From assembly GCF_002207865.1 (NCBI RefSeq), contig NZ_BDQM01000004.1:150000-213999 (forward strand): a stretch of DNA of 64,000 nt, read 5' to 3'. The DNA is from Colwellia marinimaniae (GTDB lineage Bacteria > Pseudomonadota > Gammaproteobacteria > Enterobacterales > Alteromonadaceae). The notes under the pieces are model-generated. The model saw nothing but the letters and a program-made list of their open reading frames with translations. It did no database searches and was not told where the DNA came from. Position 1 is the stretch's first letter; each line of letters starts with the position of its first letter. Below, in pieces: positions 45,791-56,969 of the stretch. The position numbers were made by a program, and so were the translations under genes.

Positions 45791-48293
45791 ACTGGCTTTT
45801 AAGTTATTCTCTCGGGAACTGCGCCGTGGTGAACTAACTATTATCTTTGCAGCAATTGCTCTGGCAGTACTTACTGTCTTTAGTTTATCGGCAATTACCG
45901 AGCGAATTTCTTTAAACTTAGCGCAGAAAAGTAGTGATTTTATTGCCAGCGATCGCCGCTTATCGAGCAATCATGCATTTGAGCCACAGCTACTAACGCA
46001 AGCGAATAAATTTGGACTGGCAACGGCAGAGATGCTGTATTTTGATTCTATGTTGTTTGCCAATGATGAATTGGTTTTAAGCTCAGTAAAAGCAATAACT
46101 GGCTCTTACCCTCTGCGAGGGAAAATCACCATTAAAGACCACCTTACTAGCCCAGCTTATGACGTTGATACTGGACCCAAGGCTGGATCAATTTGGCTTA
46201 GTGAAGGCTTGTTTTATACCCTTAACGTCAATGTTGGCGATAAGATTGAGTTGGGTGCCGGACTTTTTAACGTCACCAAGGTGTTAGTAAAAGAACCCGA
46301 TGCCCCGTTTTTCTCTTTATCGGGTAATAAACGTGTGCTGTTAAACTATGCCGACATTCCGACTACCCAAGCCGTGCAACCAGGTAGTCGGGTCTTTCAC
46401 CGTTTACTGTTTGCTGGTAATGAACAACAGTTAAGTGAGTATTATGCTTGGCTTAAACCGCAACTCAAAAGTAACCAAACCTGGCAAGGGATTAAAGATA
46501 GACAATCACCGTTAGGCAATAATATAGTTCGTGCCGAGCGCTTTTTATTATTGGCCGGTTTATTTGGCATCATGCTGGCAGCCGTAGCGATGGCAGTTTC
46601 CGCTAAACGTTATTGTGAACGTCAATACGATCCCGTCGCTATGATGAAAACGCTAGGTGGCAGCCGTAAAGTTATCCGCAATATTTTCCTTTTACATCTA
46701 AGTTTAGTAACCGTTTTTTCCATTGTTGCCGGTTTAATGGTAGGTTTTGTCTTGCAAACTATAGGGGCAGATTATTTAGCAAGCTTTATGGGCACTGAGT
46801 TACCACAAGCGGGCTTTCGCCCTTGGTTATTATCAGCTTTTATTGGCCTTGTTTGCGCATTGATGTTTTCACTAAAACCTTTGTTAGATTTATTTGATAT
46901 TCCACCACTGAGAGTATTGCGCCGTAATTTAGGGGACACCTTAGCCATCAGTCGAATTCATATTGCTCTTTCAATGATGACTATTTTTGTGTTGATGTGG
47001 ATATTTAGTGGTGAGATCATGACTACTTTAATTTTATTTGCTTCGACTTTATTAATCATTGCGATTTTATTTGCCATCTCACGGTTATTATTTGCTGCTG
47101 GTCGCCGGCTAGGACTTAGACCAGGGTCTAGTTGGTCTTTAGCGCTAGCGACGTTACAAAAAAGAGCCAATGCCAATGCCATTCAGCTGATCAGTTTCGC
47201 TTTAGCTATTAAGCTGATGCTATTTTTAGTTATCTTAAAAAATGACATCATTACCGACTGGCAAATGCAAGTTCCTGCCGATGCACCTAATATGTTCATC
47301 ATCAATATAGCCGAAGAACAGGTTACGCCTATTAAGCAATTCTTTCGCGATAATAACATCGCCCATGAAGATTTCTATCCGGTATTTAGTGGTAGAGTTG
47401 ATGCGGTAAATGGTGAAAAATTTGCCCGTCGAGTGTCAAAACAAGAAGGGGAAGAAAAAGATAAAAATGCCAAGAAAGGGGTCAGTAGAGAGCCCAATTT
47501 AACTTGGTTAGCGTCCTTACCTGAAGGCAATGTAATAACCGAAGGGCAATGGTTCACTTATGGAGTTACTGGCGGTAATGATATTGAAGTATCCGTCTTT
47601 GATGGTTGGCAAGACGTTCTAGGGCTAGAACTTGGTGATACGATTACACTGTTGGTTAATGAACAGGTGATAAACGCCAAAGTCACTAGTTTTAGGAAAG
47701 TTGATTGGGGTACACTCAAACCTAATTTTGTTATGATCTTAAGCCCCAATATGGCCGGTAAAGTCCCGGTAACTTACTTTAGTGCCGCTAAATTGCATGA
47801 CAGTGATACCAAAGCGATTAGCCAGCTGTTACAGCGCTACCCAACGATAAGTATGATTGATATTAAGTCTCAAATTGAACAGGCACAAGCAATTATCGCC
47901 CAAGTGTCTTTAGCGATAGGCTTTGTTTTATCGATAGTGTTAGTCAGTGGTGCTTTAGTGCTTGTTTCTCAGGTGCAAGCAAGCTTGGCAGAGCGCATGG
48001 AAGAAATGGTGATATTACGTACCCTAGGTGCTAAAGGCCGTTTAATTAAATTGGCGACACTTTATGAATTTATGCTGTTAGGTGGCATTGCCGGCCTAGT
48101 TGCCGCCATAGTGAGTGATATTGCTTTATTGGTCATTCAACAGCAACTCTTTGATGTCGCAGGGCGCCTTCACCCTTATATATGGCTGTTAGGACCGTTA
48201 AGTGGCGCATTATTTGTTTCGAGCATAGGTTACTTTATGGTAGCCCATACTATGAGGCAAAACACCCAAGGATTGTTAAGGAAGCTTGGCTAA
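45780..48293 (+). CDS. ybbP: FtsX-type ABC permease YbbP
   Basis: This 837-residue membrane protein has the double FtsX layout: one N-terminal membrane segment, a large periplasmic domain, three central membrane segments (about 265-390), further segments, a second periplasmic domain and a final set near 690-830. The ATG at 45780 overlaps ybbA and follows AGGGGGAG. Upstream in-frame codons from 45735 would read back into ybbA. E. coli YbbP is similar in layout (804 residues). With YbbA it forms a putative exporter or a mechanotransmission complex with unknown cargo. Confidence 0.88.
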   Translation: MWVKLAFKLFSRELRRGELTIIFAAIALAVLTVFSLSAITERISLNLAQKSSDFIASDRRLSSNHAFEPQLLTQANKFGLATAEMLYFDSMLFANDELVLSSVKAITGSYPLRGKITIKDHLTSPAYDVDTGPKAGSIWLSEGLFYTLNVNVGDKIELGAGLFNVTKVLVKEPDAPFFSLSGNKRVLLNYADIPTTQAVQPGSRVFHRLLFAGNEQQLSEYYAWLKPQLKSNQTWQGIKDRQSPLGNNIVRAERFLLLAGLFGIMLAAVAMAVSAKRYCERQYDPVAMMKTLGGSRKVIRNIFLLHLSLVTVFSIVAGLMVGFVLQTIGADYLASFMGTELPQAGFRPWLLSAFIGLVCALMFSLKPLLDLFDIPPLRVLRRNLGDTLAISRIHIALSMMTIFVLMWIFSGEIMTTLILFASTLLIIAILFAISRLLFAAGRRLGLRPGSSWSLALATLQKRANANAIQLISFALAIKLMLFLVILKNDIITDWQMQVPADAPNMFIINIAEEQVTPIKQFFRDNNIAHEDFYPVFSGRVDAVNGEKFARRVSKQEGEEKDKNAKKGVSREPNLTWLASLPEGNVITEGQWFTYGVTGGNDIEVSVFDGWQDVLGLELGDTITLLVNEQVINAKVTSFRKVDWGTLKPNFVMILSPNMAGKVPVTYFSAAKLHDSDTKAISQLLQRYPTISMIDIKSQIEQAQAIIAQVSLAIGFVLSIVLVSGALVLVSQVQASLAERMEEMVILRTLGAKGRLIKLATLYEFMLLGGIAGLVAAIVSDIALLVIQQQLFDVAGRLHPYIWLLGPLSGALFVSSIGYFMVAHTMRQNTQGLLRKLG

Positions 48294-48476
48294 TTACCGA
48301 TAACGGTCCCTGTTTATGATGGGGCCGCAAAGTCTAAATAAAGGGTAAAGGCTAGCGGGGAGTATTGCACCGTTGAGGCATAACGAATTGATTACTTGAG
48401 CTTAAACACAAGTAATCTAGTGTAGTTAGGGGATTTAAGGTATATTGAAACGATAAAAACATAAGGATTGATTTTC

Positions 48477-49547
48477 ATGGTTTCACATTCAAATTCAAAT
48501 CATAGCTCTATCGTCAAAGCTTTTGTTACGGTAGCGGCTATTTTTATCATTTTTGCCGGTATTAAAATAGCGGCGAATATATTAGTGCCGTTTTTACTTT
48601 CCGTATTTATCGCCATCATCTGTAACCCACTCATCAGCAAAGCCAGTGAATTCAAAATACCGAAAGCAATTTCAATTATTTTTGTTATCGCAGCTTTTGT
48701 TACCATGGCGGTGTTTTTAACGGGTTTAGTGGGCAGTTCGTTAAATGAACTTTCACAATACATTCCTCAATACCGGGTGCAACTTAAACAACAATTTGTC
48801 TGGTTAACGGATTTTTTTGCCAAACACGACATTCAACTTTCTACTGCTATCGTGACAGAGTATTTTGATCCCGCTGCTGCCATGGGCTTAGCCGCGGAAA
48901 TGCTATCAAGTTTTGGCTCAGTGATGGCAAACTTGTTTCTGATCATCTTAACGGTGGTGTTTATGTTGTTTGAATCCTCTTCATTTCCTCATAAGTTACA
49001 TTTAGCGTTAGATGATCCACAAATGCGTTTGAAACAAATTGAGCGCTTTATATCTTCAGTAAACCATTACATTGCCATTAAGACCTTGGTTAGTCTTGCC
49101 ACTGGCTGTATTGTTTCGCTGATGTTATGGGGTTTTGGTTTAGATTTCTTTTTATTATGGGGCGTATTGGCTTTTTTACTTAATTATATTCCTAATATTG
49201 GCTCTATAATTGCTGCAGTACCACCAATGACCCTTGCCATTTTACAACTAGGTATTGGCGATGCTGGCGCCATAGGTGCAGGTTTTATTTTAATCAATAT
49301 GGTGATGGGCAACATTATTGAGCCTAGATATCTAGGTAAAGGTTTAGGGTTATCGACTTTAGTGATTTTTTTATCACTGATATTTTGGGGCTGGTTACTT
49401 GGCACGGTTGGTATGTTATTAAGCGTGCCATTAACCATGATATTAAAGATCGGCTTAGAAAATTCGCCAGAAGGTCGTTGGTTAGCTGTGATGCTAAGTG
49501 ATGGCAATGAGTTGGATGATAAAACTGAGCAAGCATTACTTAGCTAA
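48477..49547 (+). CDS. AI-2E transporter family membrane protein
   Basis: This 356-residue protein has about seven or eight membrane segments, with LVPFLLSVFIAIICNPL near the N-terminus and PRYLGKGLGLSTLVIFLSLIFWGWLLG near the C-terminus, which are signatures of the AI-2E/PerM family. Members include E. coli TqsA (linked to autoinducer-2 export), PerM and Na+/H+ or Li+ antiporters, so the substrate is open. The start ATG 48477 follows AAGGA; a TTG at 48468 overlaps the Shine-Dalgarno. Confidence 0.82.
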   Translation: MVSHSNSNHSSIVKAFVTVAAIFIIFAGIKIAANILVPFLLSVFIAIICNPLISKASEFKIPKAISIIFVIAAFVTMAVFLTGLVGSSLNELSQYIPQYRVQLKQQFVWLTDFFAKHDIQLSTAIVTEYFDPAAAMGLAAEMLSSFGSVMANLFLIILTVVFMLFESSSFPHKLHLALDDPQMRLKQIERFISSVNHYIAIKTLVSLATGCIVSLMLWGFGLDFFLLWGVLAFLLNYIPNIGSIIAAVPPMTLAILQLGIGDAGAIGAGFILINMVMGNIIEPRYLGKGLGLSTLVIFLSLIFWGWLLGTVGMLLSVPLTMILKIGLENSPEGRWLAVMLSDGNELDDKTEQALLS

Positions 49548-49618
49548 TGTAGGCTTAGGTTAGTTTAGTTGAATTAAGATGAGTTAATTCAACTAAAGTC
49601 GCTCGGTAAAAGTAAAAC

Positions 49619-50050
49619 CTATGTCGTAGGGTTGGTAGTTTTAATTTTACTTAGCGTGCTTATCCGGCTTTTACTTAATAGCACATAACAAGTTTTGTAC
49701 GCAATATTGGCGCCTTTCTCTGGGGATATTGCTAGATATTGCCAGCGACAATCATTTTCTCTATAGGTAATAAAATTACTTTGTGAACGCTTAAACATTT
49801 TTAATGCAGAATAGCGGCCATTGACTAAGGCTTTTTCCTCTAAATTAAAGGTGTGCAAATTAACCCAGGTTTGTAACTCCCTATCCACAGAAGAAATAAC
49901 GCCGTCTAAACACCGAGACATGGCCGCCGATGATAGTTGTTCTGCGGTTTGCTGTTGACACACGCTAATACTTTTTACCGCATAAGCAGGGTTCATCATC
50001 AATAATGGGTATAACAATGATAAGGCTAAAAGTGTTTTCTTATAGATCAT
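49619..50050 (-). CDS. LprI/DUF1311-like exported protein
   Basis: The 143-residue product begins with a signal peptide (residues 1-24, ending PAYA). The mature part has conserved Cys and Trp residues in CQQQTAEQLSSAAMSRCLDG and ENDCRWQYL, as in the LprI-like (formerly DUF1311) family, some members of which inhibit lysozyme. I place the start at ATG 50050; an in-frame GTG five codons upstream (50065) is the alternative. The assignment rests on the Cys spacing and size, so it is moderate. It could protect against host or predator lysozyme, but no partner is seen. Confidence 0.55.
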   Translation of the reverse strand: MIYKKTLLALSLLYPLLMMNPAYAVKSISVCQQQTAEQLSSAAMSRCLDGVISSVDRELQTWVNLHTFNLEEKALVNGRYSALKMFKRSQSNFITYRENDCRWQYLAISPEKGANIAYKTCYVLLSKSRISTLSKIKTTNPTT

Positions 50051-50163
50051 TTTTCGTTTATACACTCTAATAGTTACAAGGACAAAGTACGCAAAGACAC
50101 TACAAAACGGGTCGACTAGATAGCAATCTTTGCTGTTAAGTTTAGTTGAGTATTTTAGCTTTA

Positions 50164-50466
50164 TTAGGCAGGTAATACCTTTTTGTAGGGTTTTACTGTG
50201 ACTTTCTTATAAACACCTGCGCTGATATACGGGTCTTGATCTGCCCAAGATTGTGCAGCAGTTAAACTATCAAATTCAGCAACGATTAAAGAACCGGTAA
50301 AACCGGCTTCACCGGGATCTTCACTATCAATGGCTGGGCATGGGCCTGCTATTAATAACTTTCCTTGCGTCTGTAAGGCTTTTAAACGCTCAATATGCTT
50401 ATCGCGTACCGATAGGCGTAAACTAAGTGAGTTTTCAACATCTTCACTGTAAATAAGATAAAACAT
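50164..50466 (-). CDS. yciI: YciI family protein
   Basis: The 100-residue protein has the ferredoxin-like YciI fold signature: [14 protein letters not shown], the conserved His24 in [20 protein letters not shown], and the Asp in [12 protein letters not shown]. The family is thought to have a His-Asp active site, with no established reaction in E. coli. It lies 56 bases downstream of yciB, the same pair as in E. coli (yciB-yciI neighbourhood). Confidence 0.9.
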   Translation of the reverse strand: MFYLIYSEDVENSLSLRLSVRDKHIERLKALQTQGKLLIAGPCPAIDSEDPGEAGFTGSLIVAEFDSLTAAQSWADQDPYISAGVYKKVTVKPYKKVLPA

Positions 50467-50522
50467 GACGGATATATTCCTTTAAATAATAGGGTGACTT
50501 AGTTCGTTATGACGAGGGCAAC

Positions 50523-51101
50523 TTAATTTGATTTACTACTTTTTTCATCTTTAACTTTATCGTTATCATCTTCTTCAAGAGGTAAATACTTGTATAAAAA
50601 TAAAATTGACGTGATAGAGAAAATAAACATTAAGCCAGTTAAACCAAAAACCTTAAAATTGACCCAAGTATCAAGGTCGAAATTAAAAGCTACGTAATAA
50701 TTTAAGCCGGCACAAAATAGGAAGAACATGGCCCAAGCAAGGTTTAACCGAGTCCAAATTTTTTCAGGTAGCGCTAAGGACTCGCCTAAAAACTGTTTAA
50801 TGATATTTCTTTTGAATAACAAATCACTCACTAATAACGCACCAGCAAAAAAAGCATTAATAATGGTAACTTTCCATTTGAGAAAAGCATCATTTTGTAA
50901 ATAAATAGTAAGACCACCAAAAACCACCACCAAGCCAAAGATAATCCATTGCTTAGTGGGGATTTTTTCTTTCTTAAATTTATAATGCAGCATTTGTATA
51001 CAAGCAGCGATAATCAAGCTACCCGTGGCCCAGTAAATACCGGCTACTGAATTAACAATGAAAAAAACAATAAGCGGGAAGTATTCAAGAAATAACTGCA
51101 T
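50523..51101 (-). CDS. yciB: Inner-membrane septation protein YciB
   Basis: YciB (IspA/IspZ) is a five-helix inner-membrane protein linked to cell-envelope synthesis and septation. The 192-residue product starts MQLFLEYFPLIVFFIVN, has GLTIYLQNDAFLKWKVTIINA, LLFKRNIIKQFLG, WTRLNLAWAMFFLF and WVNFKVFGLTG, all family landmarks. The C-terminus (DDNDKVKDEKSSKSN) is a charged tail somewhat longer than in E. coli (179 residues). It forms a likely operon with yciI. Confidence 0.93.
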   Translation of the reverse strand: MQLFLEYFPLIVFFIVNSVAGIYWATGSLIIAACIQMLHYKFKKEKIPTKQWIIFGLVVVFGGLTIYLQNDAFLKWKVTIINAFFAGALLVSDLLFKRNIIKQFLGESLALPEKIWTRLNLAWAMFFLFCAGLNYYVAFNFDLDTWVNFKVFGLTGLMFIFSITSILFLYKYLPLEEDDNDKVKDEKSSKSN

Positions 51102-51539
51102 ATAAAACCAATATTAAATGAGCAAGTAAAGCGAAATTAATAATCGCCATGGTACGAATAAGACAATTTTAACGAATGCGAGTTTAATAGCCAAGCTTAT
51201 ATTTACATATTGCTAAACTATAAAAATTTCATTTCACTCGCATCATTGCAGCTTATCACTGAACGAGTGCTTTGACTGGTACTGCTATACCGGTTCTACT
51301 GCAACAGGCATGTGCAGGAATGTTATTCCCTTACAAATAGCAGTAACAACGAAGTGGTGTTGCTCGACATTTAATTACCGCCAATGGGCCATCTTGGTCA
51401 GCCAATATGGCGGATTTGAACTCAGCGCTCTGTTTAACTTATCGATAGTTAGGGCAATTAAATACCTTTTAGCTATTTTCCCCCTATAGTTTAGCTAGCT
51501 AATAATTCATAGCGCTAGTATTTGAGTAGCATATAAATA
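51102..51539. other. Intergenic region between yciB and the haemoglobin gene
   Basis: No gene is visible. A short GC-rich stem CCGCCA...TGGCGG (51378-51413) is the only structure. I see no FNR or NsrR site I would trust upstream of the globin gene. Confidence 0.35.
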
Positions 51540-51965
51540 ATGACAAGATTTGAAAACTTTAACCGCATAGGGGGCCGGTCTAGCCTGGTGGCTATTAACA
51601 AAGTCTTTTATGATAAAGTCTACCAGCACCCCTGGTTAAAACAGTACTTTCTTCATATTTCACAGCAGCATATTGAAGATCAGCAAGTTGATTTTATGCA
51701 AAAAGTGCTTGGTGGGGAAAATAACTATATTGGCAAAGCCCCACCCATAGCCCATCGCCATATTTTTATTCCAGACGAGTTATTTGATATTAGAAAACAA
51801 CTGCTGCTGGACTCCTTTAGTGAGACTAATACCCACCCAGAATTGATGAACAAATGGCTTACTCTTGATGAATCATTTCGTCGTATTTTGGTGAAAAAAT
51901 CAGCAGCTGAATGTATGCCTCGTTTTAACAGCGATGCTATTTTAAATTTTGATAAACCTAAATAA
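51540..51965 (+). CDS. Truncated (2/2) haemoglobin-like protein
   Basis: The 141-residue protein has a truncated-globin layout: AINKVFYDKVYQHPWLKQYF (about 18-37), with Tyr24 in the place of B10, then GGENNYIGKAPPIAHRH with a likely haem His at 72 or 74, and a C-terminal helix. Such proteins bind O2, NO or CO in the cytoplasm and serve in NO detoxification or redox sensing. It lacks the paired Gly-Gly motifs of some group I members. It is monocistronic. The length after the H helix (about 20 residues) is slightly extended. Confidence 0.72.
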   Translation: MTRFENFNRIGGRSSLVAINKVFYDKVYQHPWLKQYFLHISQQHIEDQQVDFMQKVLGGENNYIGKAPPIAHRHIFIPDELFDIRKQLLLDSFSETNTHPELMNKWLTLDESFRRILVKKSAAECMPRFNSDAILNFDKPK

Positions 51966-52194
51966 CCGGCACTTATTCAATCAGCCCCTTTATTCTATGC
52001 TCTGCGTTAAAACGTCGATAAATAGCCCGCGATTGATAAACGTTTTACCTGAATAGCCATCACACCTTATGCAGAGTTCAGCTGGAATAGTTTTCGGGTG
52101 ACCGACATCGCAACGAGGTAATACTTTATTGCTACGGGCAAGCCTAGCTAGCTATTCATTAGTTAAGCCTAAGGGTGAGTTATTTAGCTGTTAA

Positions 52195-52806
52195 CTAATG
52201 AACCAGAAACATATCAACGGCGTAATCACATATTTCTTCAACATGGGCAACGTCGGTATAAATGCCATCGATAAGTAATTTAGCAATACCATGAACCGTG
52301 CCCCACAGCACTTGTGATGCACGTAAAGCATTGTCTTCACCGCTGTGGTTAAGCAGTTTAAGTTTTTGCCATTCACGAGTCATGGTTACCTGATATTGAA
52401 AACAGGGGTAGGCGGCAGCGCGCAATTCTTGTGTGCTATTTTCTTGTTTCCAAATGGTACGACCAAACATCAATTCATAAAGATCTGGATTGCTCTTGGC
52501 AAAGTTTACATATTCATGGATAAAAAGTGAGAACTTTTCTTTAGTTGAACGACCTTCAGCATTAAAGCTACGGTTATTCATGGCATGTAATTGCTTAAAA
52601 CCAGCTTCAGCAATACCACAAAGCAGGGCGTTTTTATCTTTAAAGTGGTGATAGGGAGCTGTTCTGGATACCCCGACGCGGGCGGCCAATTTACGCAATG
52701 AAACTTCTTCAATGCCGCTTTCTTTGAGCATTTCTCCAGCAACGTGAAGTAAAGTCGTTCTTAGATCACCGTGGTGATACTTTGATTTTTCGGGAGTATT
52801 TTTCAT
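52195..52806 (-). CDS. TetR-family transcriptional regulator
   Basis: The 203-residue regulator has an N-terminal TetR helix-turn-helix (about residues 12-60): YHHGDLRTTLLHVAGEML, LRKLAARVGVSRTAPYHHFKDKNALL. The C-terminal ligand domain begins near residue 85 and is of the WHG type by its KFSLFIHEYVNFAKSNPDLYELMFG stretch. It diverges from fadH, and two operator-like sites with the same sequence lie in the 147-base spacer. I infer it represses fadH and itself. The inducer may be an acyl-CoA, an electrophile or an enone. Confidence 0.88.
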   Translation of the reverse strand: MKNTPEKSKYHHGDLRTTLLHVAGEMLKESGIEEVSLRKLAARVGVSRTAPYHHFKDKNALLCGIAEAGFKQLHAMNNRSFNAEGRSTKEKFSLFIHEYVNFAKSNPDLYELMFGRTIWKQENSTQELRAAAYPCFQYQVTMTREWQKLKLLNHSGEDNALRASQVLWGTVHGIAKLLIDGIYTDVAHVEEICDYAVDMFLVH

Positions 52807-52844
52807 AATAGCTAATTTAGCAAGCTATGGTTTAATAATCAATC

Positions 52845-52873
52845 TTGACACTGTCTAATTTAACCTGTATTTT
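52845..52873 (+). promoter_or_regulatory. Candidate sigma-70 promoter of fadH
   Basis: TTGACA (52845-52850) and TATTTT (52868-52873) are 17 bases apart, a good sigma-70 match 81 bases before the fadH ATG. The -35 box lies inside operator 1, a plausible site for repression. Confidence 0.6.
52846..52858. promoter_or_regulatory. TetR operator 1
   Basis: TGACACTGTCTAA is the inverse of the palindromic motif at 52888, with one half changed (TTAGACAGTGTCA on the minus strand). It overlaps the -35 box of the fadH promoter. Confidence 0.6.
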
Positions 52874-52887
52874 GTTTTTAATCAAAC

Positions 52888-52900
52888 TAGACAGTGTCTA
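52888..52900. promoter_or_regulatory. TetR operator 2
   Basis: TAGACAGTGTCTA is a perfect palindrome (TAGACA-G-TGTCTA). Its centre is 42 bases (four helical turns) from operator 1, and it lies just past the inferred fadH transcription start. Confidence 0.7.
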
Positions 52901-52935
52901 AATTAAGTATCTACCTTGAATGGGTTACTTGATAA

Positions 52936-55002
<2,067 letters not shown>

Positions 55003-55208
55003 CATTGTTTATAATCTTAGCTAGCCAGAAGGAGAACGAGTATAAATAGAGCAGCATAAAGTGATTTCTTTACCACAATATTTTTGAAAATATGGTGCTG
55101 CTCAAGATCAAACTGGTCATCAATTGTTAGTCCGTTGTTGCTCTACTCAAGGTAACAGAATATAATGCGGACCTTTCCGGGTACATGCTTGTTGTACATT
55201 GGTTTTCT

Positions 55209-55223
55209 TGACATAAAGTGTCA
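55209..55223. promoter_or_regulatory. Inverted repeat TGACA-N5-TGTCA, possible operator
   Basis: The two arms are perfect inverted 5-mers around TAAAG and overlap a TTGACA -35-like box (55208-55213). No good -10 box was found at the right distance. Confidence 0.3.
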
Positions 55224-55242
55224 TGACTAATTCAGAATACAC

Positions 55243-55300
55243 TTTTAAGTTATTGATTTTTAAGTTATTGATTTTTAAGTTATTGATTTTTCAGTTGTTG
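55243..55300. repeat. 15-bp tandem repeat (about 3.5 copies)
   Basis: The unit TTTTTAAGTTATTGA occurs three times without change and a fourth time degenerate (TTTTTCAGTTGTTGG), about 180 bases before the DUF3943 gene. Short AT-rich arrays like this can vary in copy number by slippage. Confidence 0.85.
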
Positions 55301-55478
55301 GTGTGTTATTTGAGCAGACTTAGGGGCTTATAGCCCTGTTAGCGTGCAAATATTTATCGCACCGCAACAGTGAATAAGCCGTTAGCTGAAAAGTTAATGG
55401 CTCTTTTCATCAATAAATAAAGAAAATAATTACTGATAATGAAGTGATTATGCGTTGTAAGTAATTAAGGATCTGCGT

Positions 55479-56969
55479 TTGACCATTTTGGACCTGAATA
55501 AATATTTAACTAAGAGCAACAATATTAACCCTATTGTTTTAGCCGTATTACTCGTAATCTCTGCAATATTACCCAGTCAATCTTTTGCTCAAGACTTTAC
55601 TCAAGACTTTACTCAAGACAAGAAGCACCAAGAGGCAAAACTAGCTATTGCCAATGCACAGTCACAAACTGACAGTGACATTGAGTTTACTGCCGAGATC
55701 AGCGTTGAAAACCTGGATGAAATTTATCGAGAAATGGCGAGCAATACTCTGTGGGAAGATTCTACCCCAGCCGCTGACTTTTATGATTCTCCTTTTCAAC
55801 TGTCTATTTTCTCCGATGCCAACGGTGAAGATAGTGACAGACTTTGGTCACAAACCAATTCAATTTTTACCTACGGTTTTGGTGTTATTGGTATAATTGC
55901 TTTATTACCAGAAGAAATTTCTAACTGGGATAAAGAAGAGGGTATTATTGGTAAATGGTCTGATAATGTCAAAGCTGGTCCGGTATGGGACAGAGACACT
56001 GGCATGTTAAACCTTATTGGTCACCCTTATTTTGGTGGTGTTTATTATCAAGTAGCGCGTAAATCAGGTTATCGTCAATGGGATGCCTTTTTGTATTCGG
56101 CGATTATGTCGACCTTCTACTGGGAATACGGCATTGAAGCCTTCGCGGAAACACCCTCGATTCAAGATTTAGTGATTACCCCAGTACTCGGTTGGGCATA
56201 CGGTGAGTGGGCTTTTAATACTGAAATGGACATTAGAGAACAGGGCGGCACAGTCTTGGGCTCGAGTATGTTAGGTAGCACAGCATTATTTTTTTTAGAC
56301 CCAGTAGATAGTATGAGTGTCGGTATTAATAATCTATTTGGCAAAGAAATTATTAGAGCGGGTACGGGCTTTGTTAGTTTTAACGAAATCCCCTACGGAG
56401 ATACTGGCCAAACTGACAGGCAAATAAACTTTAATCTATCCTTACAATTTGGTGATGGTGGCAGTTACACACCAAGCACAATGAAAAGGTCATCCTATAA
56501 AAATGATCCTATTGATACCGGTATCATAGGCGTGAGTTATGGTGTCGGTAATGTAGTACTCGATGATTTATGGGACATTGCAGACGGAACCACCACTGAA
56601 TACAGTTTAGGTTTATATTTTACCCGTCAATTCTCCAGCAGAGTCACTTATTCAAAAGCTAAGTTGACTAATAACTTGAGCGCAGCAGAAGATAACTATG
56701 AAAATTACAGTGTAGATAGCCAGTTTTACTTCAATACTGACAGTGATTTCAGACCATACCTAACCGCGGGTTTTGGTGAAACCTTGTGGCGAAGGGATAT
56801 CGACAGCAAAAGATTCCAAGTCAATGCCGGTGCTGGTCTACATTACAAACTTAATAATAACTTTGCTCTGCAATTAGATTGGCGCTTTTATCACAGTACC
56901 AATGCCAATACCTCAGACCACAATACCAGCCTACGCTTAGTCTATTTTTTAGGTAACGGTGAACGTTAA
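55479..56969 (+). CDS. DUF3943 outer-membrane protein
   Basis: The 496-residue protein has a signal peptide (hydrophobic core about residues 19-32, cleavage after SFA at 38), then a short repeat QDFTQDFTQD. The middle part (about 130-290) has the DUF3943 pattern: NLIGHPYFGGVYYQVARKSGY, WEYGIEAF, PSIQDLVITPVLG. The last 180 residues show alternating hydrophobic strands and a final LRLVYFLGNGER, as expected for an outer-membrane barrel. The start is TTG, seven bases after TAAGGA, the only start that includes the signal peptide. Function unknown. Confidence 0.78.
   Translation: MTILDLNKYLTKSNNINPIVLAVLLVISAILPSQSFAQDFTQDFTQDKKHQEAKLAIANAQSQTDSDIEFTAEISVENLDEIYREMASNTLWEDSTPAADFYDSPFQLSIFSDANGEDSDRLWSQTNSIFTYGFGVIGIIALLPEEISNWDKEEGIIGKWSDNVKAGPVWDRDTGMLNLIGHPYFGGVYYQVARKSGYRQWDAFLYSAIMSTFYWEYGIEAFAETPSIQDLVITPVLGWAYGEWAFNTEMDIREQGGTVLGSSMLGSTALFFLDPVDSMSVGINNLFGKEIIRAGTGFVSFNEIPYGDTGQTDRQINFNLSLQFGDGGSYTPSTMKRSSYKNDPIDTGIIGVSYGVGNVVLDDLWDIADGTTTEYSLGLYFTRQFSSRVTYSKAKLTNNLSAAEDNYENYSVDSQFYFNTDSDFRPYLTAGFGETLWRRDIDSKRFQVNAGAGLHYKLNNNFALQLDWRFYHSTNANTSDHNTSLRLVYFLGNGER

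Larger units (their letters stand above)
55003..55478. other. Intergenic region with a minisatellite
   Basis: This holds the inverted repeat TGACA-N5-TGTCA (55209-55223), the 15-bp minisatellite (55243-55300) and the Shine-Dalgarno TAAGGA (55466-55471) for the next gene. No gene is visible. Confidence 0.5.

Noticed and set aside
55243..55300. CRISPR-like array
   Set aside because: The 15-bp units are directly abutting without spacers, so this is a minisatellite.
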